A DNA stretch of 28,492 nt from UBA1189 sp045660385 (GTDB taxonomy: Bacteria; Bacteroidota; Bacteroidia; Bacteroidales; Bacteroidaceae): assembly GCA_045660385.1 (NCBI GenBank), contig JAZRDT010000089.1:1-28492 (forward strand). Reading direction: 5' to 3'. Positions 1 through 6,106 of the stretch are shown one piece after another (position 1 is the first letter of the stretch; every line of letters begins with the position of its first letter). The translations under genes and the position numbers were made by a program. The notes under the pieces are model-generated. The model ran no database searches, was not told where the DNA came from, and saw only the letters and a program-made list of their open reading frames with translations.

Positions 1-76
1 CCGCGGAGATATTATACCATCTCCGCAGAGACTCCGCTTCACCTCTGCGGAGAAATCTCCTCATCTCCGCGGAGAC
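1..76. repeat. Cluster of GC-rich palindromes (CTCCGCGGAG family)
   Basis: An inverted repeat pairs tctccgcagag (20-30) with ctctgcggaga (43-53): an 11-bp perfect stem with a 12-nt loop. A related 12-bp perfect palindrome, tctccgcggaga, lies at 64-75, and half of the same motif (ccgcggagat) is at 1-10. The four related arms could fold in several alternative ways. It may be the terminator of a gene beyond the left edge or a small repeat element. The function is not known, and no long T-run follows the stems. Confidence 0.6.
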
Positions 77-128
77 AAGAGAATTTGCAGCCATAGTTCT
101 GGAGAAAACTATAGCTCCGATAAATTTA

Positions 129-159
129 TTGACAATCCCCAATTGTGCATGTAATTTCG
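129..159 (+). promoter_or_regulatory. Possible promoter without an obvious gene
   Basis: TTGA at 129-132 and TAATTTCG at 152-159 are separated by 19 nt. This approximates the Bacteroidetes -33/-7 layout seen elsewhere in the window. No start codon with a meaningful reading frame follows on this strand before pfp at 889, so if active it would make a non-coding RNA or a long leader. The -7 box differs from the consensus at one position. Confidence 0.3.
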
Positions 160-164
160 TACAA

Positions 165-340
165 TGCGTCGCCATTATCAGACTAATACATAGACTCTTA
201 AAGCACTATGGCGACACTACGGCAGATAATATTGCGAAAGTCAACATATAAGAGCATGGATCACTAAATCACATCCACACGAGATGTATGCAAACAGATA
301 CACAATTGGCCTTCGAGAACTCTTCCCCGAAGGCCAATCA
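165..340 (+). ncRNA. Candidate structured non-coding RNA (speculative)
   Basis: The stretch has no convincing ORF. It contains gtcgccat (168-175) pairing with atggcgac (208-215), and ends in a perfect 11-bp hairpin (305-338). It starts just after the promoter-like boxes at 129-159. The combination of promoter, 5' hairpin and 3' hairpin is what a small RNA would show, but the final hairpin lacks a T-run and may belong to the gene on the other strand. This is inference only. Confidence 0.2.
305..338. terminator. Hairpin downstream of the 87-aa gene
   Basis: The arms attggccttcg (305-315) and cgaaggccaat (328-338) form a perfect 11-bp stem with a 12-nt loop. It lies 29 nt beyond the stop codon of the minus-strand small gene, so it probably ends that transcript. 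Neither side has a clean T-run, so termination may be weak or aided by a factor. Confidence 0.5.
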
Positions 341-366
341 TCTGTTGCTTATACCTAACGAACTCG

Positions 367-630
367 TCACATCGCTTGCATACGGCGAATGATAGCTTCC
401 ACCTCATTGCCGAAGTCTTCATTAAGCTGACGATAATACTTCTTCACACAACCGGGTTCTGGATGACCGGCACGAGCTAGAAATTCGCCCTGCAAGCAGA
501 GGATGTCTGCCAAAATCTCATCAGCCTTGGCTGCTTCAGCCTTCTTTATCTGTTTCAAAACGATGCACTCTAAGAAAAGGTCGCTAGCTACGTAGTTGAT
601 AGCCTTCTTCAAATTTCTCTTGTTTGCCAT
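367..630 (-). CDS. Conserved small Bacteroidales protein, unknown function
   Basis: This 87-residue protein starts MANKRNLKKAINYV and has a mixed charged and hydrophobic, probably helical, composition with no signal peptide or membrane segment. I recognise the N-terminal pattern (a basic start followed by a short amphipathic helix with aromatic and Cys residues) as typical of a small hypothetical protein found widely in Bacteroidales; its role is unknown to me. The gene has its own well-formed promoter (715-746) and a hairpin after the stop codon, so it is a free-standing transcription unit divergent from pfp. The predicted 5' leader is about 80 nt. It is too short and plain to assign a function, but the gene signals support it as real. 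Confidence 0.75.
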   Translation of the reverse strand: MANKRNLKKAINYVASDLFLECIVLKQIKKAEAAKADEILADILCLQGEFLARAGHPEPGCVKKYYRQLNEDFGNEVEAIIRRMQAM

Positions 631-714
631 AGCAGTTAATTTTTGTGGTTAAACGATTAGCCCAATCGGTCAAGTGCAACATTGAAGTTACAATCTGTTT
701 GTCCAATTGTGGGG

Positions 715-746
715 TAAAGGTAGACAATAAAAATTAATGAGCCAAA
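715..746 (-). promoter_or_regulatory. Promoter of the 87-aa gene
   Basis: On the minus strand the -33 box TTTG (743-746) and the -7 box TACCTTTA (715-722) are separated by 20 nt, close to the Bacteroidetes consensus TTTG-N19/20-TAnnTTTG. It faces away from the pfp promoter. Confidence 0.6.
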
Positions 747-770
747 CTTTAGCGAAAAAATGCAGAGAAA

Positions 771-802
771 TTTGATAATCTCACAAAAAATTGCAAAATT
801 TG
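771..802 (+). promoter_or_regulatory. Probable pfp promoter
   Basis: The -33 box TTTG (771-774) and a -7-like AAAATTTG (795-802) are separated by 20 nt. Only the first base of the -7 box departs from TAnnTTTG. It would give a leader of about 80 nt before the ATG at 889. Confidence 0.45.
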
Positions 803-888
803 CGTCACCAACCATTCCGAGTGCCAACACATAGGAAAGGTTGGTTAAAGCCGACAAAACTTTTATACTTACTTTAATAATAACTACA

Positions 889-2535
889 ATGAAGAAAAGC
901 GCATTGCAAATGGCAAGATCTTCGTATCAGCCGAAGTTGCCCCAAGTATTGAGAAGTGCAGTAAGAATTGAGGAAGGTGCTCCCACTCAGTCTGTAGCAG
1001 ACCAAGAGGCTATCAAGGAGTTGTTCCCCAACACTTATGGTACTCCTATGTTGAAGTTCGTTCCTGCCGAGAAGATGGAGAGCAAGCCCATCAACGTGGG
1101 TGTTATCCTCTCTGGCGGTCAGGCTCCTGGTGGCCACAACGTAATCTCCGGTTTGTTCGACGGTCTTAAGATGCTCAACGCTGAGAGCCGCCTCTTCGGT
1201 TTCCTCATGGGCCCCGATGGTCTCGTAAAGCACAACTACCGCGAGCTCACCGCTGACGTTATCGATCAGTACCGCAACACTGGTGGTTTCGACATGATTG
1301 GCTCAGGCCGCACCAAGCTCGAGGCTAAGGAGCAGTATGACAAGGGTCTTGAGATCCTCAAGAAGCTCAACATCAGCGCCCTCGTAATCATCGGTGGTGA
1401 CGACTCTAACACCAACGCTTGCGTACTCGCCGAGTACTATGCTTCTATCAATGCTGGTGTACAGGTTATCGGTTGCCCCAAGACAATCGACGGTGACTTG
1501 AAGAACGAGATGATCGAGACATCATTCGGTTTCGACACCGCTTGTAAGGTATACGCTGAGGTAGTAGGTAACATTGAGCGCGACTGCGACTCTGCTCGCA
1601 AGTACTACCACTTCATCAAGTTGATGGGTCGTTCAGCTTCTCACATTGCCCTTGAGGTTGCTCTTCAGGTACAGCCCAACATCTGTATCATCTCTGAGGA
1701 GGTAGAGGCTAAGAACCAGTCACTCGACGACGTAGTGACCTACATCGCTGAAGTAGTAGCTAAGCGTGCTGCTAATGGCAACAACTTCGGTACTGTCCTC
1801 ATCCCCGAGGGTCTCATCGAGTTTATCCCCGAGATCAAGTCGCTCATCAGCGAGCTCAACGACTTCCTCGCTCACAATGCAGCTGAGTTTGCTTCCGTTG
1901 CCGAGGACGAGCAGCGTCAGTACATCATCGACCACCTCTCTGAGGCTAACGCCAAGGTTTACGCAAGTCTTCCTGAAGGCGTAGCACGTCAGCTCTCACT
2001 CGACCGCGACCCCCACGGCAACGTACAGGTATCGCTCATCGAGACCGAGAAGTTGCTCTCTGAGATGGTAGGCAACAAGCTCGAGGAGTGGAAGGCTGCT
2101 GGCAAGTACAATGGTAAGTTTGCTGCTCAGCACCACTTCTTCGGTTACGAAGGCCGTTGCGCTGCTCCCTCTAACTATGACGCAGACTACTGCTACTCAC
2201 TCGGTTATGCAGCTTCATTGCTCATCGCTGATGGCAAGACAGGTTACATGCCCTCAATCCGTCAGACCACACGTCCTGCTGAGGAGTGGTTGACAGGCGG
2301 TATACCCATCACCATGATGATGAACATGGAGCGTCGTCACGGTCAGATGAAGCCCGTTATCAAGAAGGCGCTCGTGAAGCTCGATGGCGCTCCCTTCCAG
2401 GCATTCGTTGCTAAGCGTGACCAGTGGGCTAACGAGACTGAGTACGTATTCCCCGGCCCCATCCAGTATTATGGCCCCCGCGAGGTATGCGACCAGCCCA
2501 CTATGACTCTCCGCTACGAGTTGGGCGATCTCTAA
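889..2535 (+). CDS. pfp: PPi-dependent phosphofructokinase (diphosphate--fructose-6-phosphate 1-phosphotransferase)
   Basis: The enzyme reversibly phosphorylates fructose 6-phosphate with pyrophosphate in the cytoplasm, replacing or bypassing ATP-PFK in glycolysis and gluconeogenesis. The 548-residue length matches the long-type PFP of Bacteroidales. Visible motifs are the glycine-rich SGGQAPGGHN loop near residue 85, GGDDSNT at about 169-175 (the second Asp, in place of Gly, marks PPi use) and the catalytic PKTIDGD at 197-203. The reading frame is open back to a TTG at 841, but the ATG at 889 gives the family N-terminus (MKKSALQMA) and sits downstream of a plausible promoter. Strong use of Gly, Lys and Arg codons such as ggt, aag and cgt suggests high expression. 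A hairpin follows the stop before the GH25 gene. Confidence 0.97.
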   Translation: MKKSALQMARSSYQPKLPQVLRSAVRIEEGAPTQSVADQEAIKELFPNTYGTPMLKFVPAEKMESKPINVGVILSGGQAPGGHNVISGLFDGLKMLNAESRLFGFLMGPDGLVKHNYRELTADVIDQYRNTGGFDMIGSGRTKLEAKEQYDKGLEILKKLNISALVIIGGDDSNTNACVLAEYYASINAGVQVIGCPKTIDGDLKNEMIETSFGFDTACKVYAEVVGNIERDCDSARKYYHFIKLMGRSASHIALEVALQVQPNICIISEEVEAKNQSLDDVVTYIAEVVAKRAANGNNFGTVLIPEGLIEFIPEIKSLISELNDFLAHNAAEFASVAEDEQRQYIIDHLSEANAKVYASLPEGVARQLSLDRDPHGNVQVSLIETEKLLSEMVGNKLEEWKAAGKYNGKFAAQHHFFGYEGRCAAPSNYDADYCYSLGYAASLLIADGKTGYMPSIRQTTRPAEEWLTGGIPITMMMNMERRHGQMKPVIKKALVKLDGAPFQAFVAKRDQWANETEYVFPGPIQYYGPREVCDQPTMTLRYELGDL

Positions 2536-2562
2536 GCCACATTGACTCTTAAAATAATTCTG

Positions 2563-2596
2563 TAAGTAAGGGCAGGCTATCGTCTGCCCCTACTTA
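2563..2596 (+). terminator. Hairpin between pfp and the GH25 gene
   Basis: The arms taagta-a-gggcag (2563-2575) and ctgccc-c-tactta (2584-2596) give a 12-bp stem with one mismatch and an 8-nt loop. No T-run follows, so it may attenuate instead of fully terminating transcription into the next gene. Confidence 0.45.
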
Positions 2597-2610
2597 TACA
2601 TAATAATAGA

Positions 2611-3582
2611 ATGGCAAATAACAAAAGCACCATACGCACCACCACCATTCAGATGAGCGGAAGCAAAGCTAAGCCACAGACATCCAAGAAACCAACGGCG
2701 AAGCGCAAACCCTTATCTGAAAAGGAAAAGCTCAAGAGAGCCAAAGCGAAAGCTAGAGCACGCGAGCAAGCAAAGCGCAAAGCACAGCGCCAAAAGATGC
2801 GTATGCGCCGCTGGACACGCATACACCAATCGGGCATCACCCATTGGATACTCACCGCTGTTGTCGCCGTGGCCATTCTTTTCTTTTTCTATCGATTCTT
2901 CATTCGCCCCTATAGCTACCGTTGGAAACCTTGCTATGGAAGCAAAGGGTATGGCGTGTGCCTGCCTCTAGGATACAAAGTGCATGGTATCGATGCTTCA
3001 CACCATCAAGGAACAATCGACTGGAAAGCAATCAAGGCCACAGAGAAACAGAAAGATCCTATCCGTTTCGCATTCATCAAGGCCACCGAAGGCGGAGACT
3101 ACAAGGACAGACTCTTCAGTGAGAATTTCCGACAAGCAGCCGAAGCAGGACTCGTTCGTGGGGCATACCATTTCTATAATCCCAACACAGACCCCATCAA
3201 ACAGGCCGACTTCTTCATATCTCAAGTGAAGCTCACAAAAGGCGATTTAGCTCCTGTGCTCGACATCGAGCGTAAGCCACGCGACAAAGCCAAGCTTCAG
3301 GCAGACCTCAAGAAATTCTTAAATCGACTGGAGCAGCACTATGGCATAAAGCCTATTATATACACCTCTTATAAATATAGGCTGCGATACCTCGACTCAC
3401 CCGAGTTCAATGCCTACCCCTTCTGGATAGCACACTACTATGTCGACAACCTTTCATACGAAGGAGAGTGGAACTTTTGGCAACATACCGATTATGGCAC
3501 AGTACCTGGTATTGACACCAATGTAGACCTCAACGTATTTAACGGAACATGGGAGGAGCTATCAAAGTATAGAATCAAATAA
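2611..3582 (+). CDS. Membrane-anchored GH25 family lysozyme (N-acetylmuramidase)
   Basis: Residues 1-72 are a Lys/Arg/Ala-rich, probably cytoplasmic tail. A single membrane segment spans about 77-97, and a GH25 domain fills about 122-323 outside the inner membrane. GH25 enzymes cut the MurNAc-GlcNAc bond of peptidoglycan. Family marks are GIDASHHQG (126-134, catalytic-site Asp128), FIKATEGG, the AYHFY strand and LDIE (217-220), whose Asp and Glu are the expected active-site acids. The arrangement is a type II signal anchor, so the enzyme would act in the periplasm while staying attached. The aldo/keto reductase gene begins 17 nt downstream, so the two are probably co-transcribed. Physiological use (cell-wall remodelling or defence) cannot be told from the sequence. 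Confidence 0.9.
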   Translation: MANNKSTIRTTTIQMSGSKAKPQTSKKPTAKRKPLSEKEKLKRAKAKARAREQAKRKAQRQKMRMRRWTRIHQSGITHWILTAVVAVAILFFFYRFFIRPYSYRWKPCYGSKGYGVCLPLGYKVHGIDASHHQGTIDWKAIKATEKQKDPIRFAFIKATEGGDYKDRLFSENFRQAAEAGLVRGAYHFYNPNTDPIKQADFFISQVKLTKGDLAPVLDIERKPRDKAKLQADLKKFLNRLEQHYGIKPIIYTSYKYRLRYLDSPEFNAYPFWIAHYYVDNLSYEGEWNFWQHTDYGTVPGIDTNVDLNVFNGTWEELSKYRIK

Positions 3583-3599
3583 ATCGACACCGAATAGCC

Positions 3600-4598
3600 A
3601 TGAACAGCAACTCATACATACCCGACTCAAATCGATACAACAAGATGAGCTACCGCCGCTGCGGAAATAGCGGAGTCATGCTACCCGAAATCTCGCTAGG
3701 CTTTTGGCACAACTTTGGCGAAAATCACGACGAAGCCACAGGATTGGATATCGTACACTACGCCTTCGACCATGGCATATGCCATTTTGATCTCGCCAAC
3801 AACTATGGTCCACCCAATGGTGCAGCCGAAGAGCGATTTGGCAGATATATGAAACAATCGATGTACACTCATCGAGACGAGATGTTTATAGCCACTAAAG
3901 CTGGTCACCAAATGTGGGAAGGCCCCTATGGAGATTGGGGGTCACGCAAAAGCTTGATAGCTAGCCTTGACCAAAGCCTGCGCAGGATGAACCTCGACTA
4001 CGTAGATATTTACTACTCACACCGATACGACCCCAACGCCCCACTCGAAGAGACCATGCAAGCACTAGTCGATATCGTAAGAGCAGGAAAAGCATTATAT
4101 GTAGGTCTATCAAAATACCCCGCTGAAGTAGCCAGCAAAGCTTACGCCTACCTTGAAGAACGCGACATACACTGCGTTTTGTACCAAGGACGCTACAATA
4201 TGCTCACACGCCAACCTGAAGCAGACGTGATACCTCAAGCACACAACAACGGAACAGGATTTATCGCCTTCTCTCCCCTAGCCCAGGGCCTGCTTACTGA
4301 CCGCTACTTGCAAGGCATCCCTGAGGACTCTCGAATGACCAGAAACCTCTTTCTCCGTCCCGAAATATTAACCGACAAGCTACTGAGCAAACTGCATAAA
4401 CTCAACAAACTTGCTTTAGCACGCAAACAAACATTTGCAGAGATGGCCCTAGCATGGATATTGCGCGACCAACGCATCAGCTCTGTCATCGTAGGCGCTA
4501 GTTCGGTAACACAGCTTAGAAATAACCTCCATGCACTCGACAATAAAGAGTTCAGTACCGAGGAGCTACAACTGATCAACGAAATCCTCGAATCCTAA
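3600..4598 (+). CDS. Aldo/keto reductase, YghZ/GAP-reductase and Kv-beta-like subgroup
   Basis: This 332-residue cytoplasmic NADPH-dependent oxidoreductase has a TIM-barrel fold. The catalytic tetrad is visible: Asp64 and Tyr69 in HFDLANNYGPP, Lys100 in FIATKAG and His141 in YYSHRYDPN. The PNGAAEERFG stretch and the late IVGASSVTQLRNN motif (cofactor phosphate binding) are typical of the subgroup that includes E. coli YghZ (L-glyceraldehyde 3-phosphate reductase). The natural substrate is not evident. It lies 17 nt after the lysozyme gene and probably shares its transcript; a hairpin terminator at 4635-4664 closes the unit. No frameshift or missing key residue was seen. Confidence 0.92.
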   Translation: MNSNSYIPDSNRYNKMSYRRCGNSGVMLPEISLGFWHNFGENHDEATGLDIVHYAFDHGICHFDLANNYGPPNGAAEERFGRYMKQSMYTHRDEMFIATKAGHQMWEGPYGDWGSRKSLIASLDQSLRRMNLDYVDIYYSHRYDPNAPLEETMQALVDIVRAGKALYVGLSKYPAEVASKAYAYLEERDIHCVLYQGRYNMLTRQPEADVIPQAHNNGTGFIAFSPLAQGLLTDRYLQGIPEDSRMTRNLFLRPEILTDKLLSKLHKLNKLALARKQTFAEMALAWILRDQRISSVIVGASSVTQLRNNLHALDNKEFSTEELQLINEILES

Positions 4599-4634
4599 CC
4601 AGCGGTCAAAATCACATAAAGAAGCAGACAAAAA

Positions 4635-4664
4635 AATAAGAGGCGCATATATGCGTCTCTTATT
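4635..4664. terminator. Bidirectional terminator between the aldo/keto reductase gene and tRNA-Cys
   Basis: A nearly perfect 30-nt palindrome with arms aataagaggcgcata and tatgcgtctcttatt has one G-T wobble. An A-run precedes it, which is a T-run for minus-strand transcripts. It lies between convergent units and can serve both. Confidence 0.75.
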
Positions 4665-4667
4665 GTG

Positions 4668-4738
4668 AGGTACCTGGCGGATTCGAACCGCCGTACACGG
4701 TTTTGCAGACCGTTGCCTAGCCACTCGGCCAAGGTACC
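4668..4738 (-). tRNA. tRNA-Cys (GCA)
   Basis: The minus strand folds as a cloverleaf of 71 nt. The acceptor is GGTACCT/AGGTACC with a U discriminator, the D-arm starts GCCGAGTGGC, the anticodon loop CTGCAAA gives anticodon GCA, the variable loop is 4 nt, and the T-arm is GGCGG-TTCGAAT-CCGCC. CCA is not encoded. A consensus promoter lies immediately upstream (4754-4785), so the 5' leader is short. Confidence 0.97.
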
Positions 4739-4753
4739 CTTGGTTTGCGAGTG

Positions 4754-4785
4754 CAAAGGTATATCATTTTTTTCAAACAACCAAA
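4754..4785 (-). promoter_or_regulatory. tRNA-Cys promoter
   Basis: On the minus strand, TTTG (4782-4785), a 20-nt spacer and a perfect -7 box TACCTTTG (4754-4761). The same -7 box occurs in front of the tRNA-Gly operon. Confidence 0.75.
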
Positions 4786-4864
4786 CCATAAACGGTATTT
4801 TTGTAAATTTTATTCGTTTTTCTATCCAACACACACAAAATCGGTCATAAACCAGCCACATACA

Positions 4865-4895
4865 TTTTATTTTTCAGAGAAAAGTTGTAATTTCG
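4865..4895 (+). promoter_or_regulatory. Possible batB promoter
   Basis: TTTT (4865-4868), a 19-nt spacer and TAATTTCG (4888-4895), ending about 30 nt before the batB ATG. Both boxes deviate by one base from the consensus. Confidence 0.4.
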
Positions 4896-4925
4896 CATCT
4901 CAGAAACAATATTACAAAATCACAT

Positions 4926-5945
4926 ATGTTTAAGTTTGCCAATCCGAATGCCCTATTCCTATACATCTTGCTCGCGATTGTAGCCGGTATATACTTTATA
5001 GCCCGCCAACGCCGCAAAAAGGCCCTACTCCGCTATGGATCCCCCGAACTACTTGGACCCATGATGCCCGAAGTTTCGAACTTTCGCCCTGCGCTCAAAT
5101 TCTGGATGACCTTCACAGCCCTCTGCTTCATGGTGCTACTGCTGGCCCGTCCACAGTTTGGTTCAAAGATGGAGACCATCACTCGCCAAGGCATAGAAAC
5201 GATCATTGCGCTCGACATCTCAAACTCCATGCTCGCAGAGGACGTAGCACCTAGTCGACTAGAAAAATCAAAAAACATAATATCTAGACTAGTTGACGGA
5301 TTTGTCGATGACAAAATAGGGCTAATCGTTTTTGCAGGAGAAGCATACATCCAGCTCCCCATAACAAATGATTTCATCTCGGCCAAGATGTTCCTTGAGT
5401 CAATAAATCCCAGCCTCATTATGCAACAAGGCACCAATATCAAAGCCGCAATCGACATGGCCACACGAAGCTTCACCCCAAAAGAGGGCATAGGAAAAGC
5501 CATCATTATTATTACAGACGGTGAAAACCATGAAGGAGGGGCCAAAGAAGCAGCCAAAGCTGCGGCAGAGAAGGGAATGATGGTATATGTTATGGGAGTA
5601 GGAACACCTGAGGGTTCTCCAATTCCAACTGGCCGTGCAGGCGAATTCCGCCTCGACAAGAGCGGAAAACCCATCATTACCAAACTCAACGAGCAAATGT
5701 GTCAAGAGATAGCTGCGGCTGGCAATGGTGTATACATTCGTATAGACAACACAAACAACGCACAGAGAATTCTGCAGAAGGAGATAGACAAACTTGCAAA
5801 GGCAGATGTAGAGACCACGACCTACTCTGAATACAACGAACAATTCATGGTAATGGCATGGATCGCTTTCATCCTCTTGCTTATCGAAATGCTGTTCATG
5901 GCTAAGAAAAATCCCAAACGGAAGAGCTTTCAGCTGTTCAAATAA
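4926..5945 (+). CDS. batB: BatB-like VWA-domain membrane protein
   Basis: This 339-residue inner-membrane protein has membrane segments at about 9-25, 58-76 and 307-327 and a von Willebrand factor A domain between them, expected to face the periplasm. The metal-ion site is present: DISNS at 97-101, the Thr in QGTNI near 171 and TDGEN at 198-202. It matches BatB of the Bacteroides aerotolerance operon (batA-E) in length and layout, including the N-terminal membrane pair and the C-terminal anchor. Here it stands alone: no moxR, batA, batC, batD or batE is within the window. It has its own promoter-like boxes and lies between tRNA-Cys and gyrA. The molecular role of Bat proteins is poorly defined. 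BatA is the alternative name, since the two are paralogues; BatB fits better by overall similarity as I remember it. Confidence 0.85.
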   Translation: MFKFANPNALFLYILLAIVAGIYFIARQRRKKALLRYGSPELLGPMMPEVSNFRPALKFWMTFTALCFMVLLLARPQFGSKMETITRQGIETIIALDISNSMLAEDVAPSRLEKSKNIISRLVDGFVDDKIGLIVFAGEAYIQLPITNDFISAKMFLESINPSLIMQQGTNIKAAIDMATRSFTPKEGIGKAIIIITDGENHEGGAKEAAKAAAEKGMMVYVMGVGTPEGSPIPTGRAGEFRLDKSGKPIITKLNEQMCQEIAAAGNGVYIRIDNTNNAQRILQKEIDKLAKADVETTTYSEYNEQFMVMAWIAFILLLIEMLFMAKKNPKRKSFQLFK

Positions 5946-5962
5946 GCCATCATAACATTCGC

Positions 5963-6001
5963 GCACCCCGTTTTTTCCCTATGAGTGGAGAATACGGGGT
6001 G
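5963..6001 (+). terminator. Possible batB terminator
   Basis: An inverted repeat of caccccgt with acggggtg lies just after the batB stop with an approximately 22-nt loop. The long loop and the absence of a T-run after the second arm make it weak. Confidence 0.3.
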
Positions 6002-6003
6002 TC

Positions 6004-6076
6004 AACGTGTAAAAAAACAACAAAAAAGCCGCGTGCCAGTTGGCCATTTCGTCAAAAATGCGTAATTTTACACGTT
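6004..6076. repeat. 11-bp inverted repeat bracketing the gyrA promoter region
   Basis: The arms aacgtgtaaaa (6004-6014) and ttttacacgtt (6066-6076) are perfectly complementary and separated by 51 nt. The right arm overlaps the putative gyrA -7 box. It may be a paired regulator site or a long-range hairpin. Confidence 0.6.
6040..6070 (+). promoter_or_regulatory. Possible gyrA promoter
   Basis: TTGG (6040-6043), a 19-nt spacer and TAATTTTA (6063-6070). The -7 box lacks the final G of TAnnTTTG. It would give a leader of about 30 nt. Confidence 0.4.
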
Positions 6077-6106
6077 TTTAGGTTTAGACAGAATTACTAT
6101 TAAAAT

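Noticed and set aside
657..857. 66-residue minus-strand frame upstream of the 87-aa gene
   Set aside because: It covers the divergent promoters of the 87-aa gene and pfp, has a hydrophobic random-looking composition and no gene context.
5033..5966. Long minus-strand frames (218 and 188 residues) opposite batB
   Set aside because: They lie wholly or mostly antisense to a well-supported VWA gene, and their residue composition follows from its codons.
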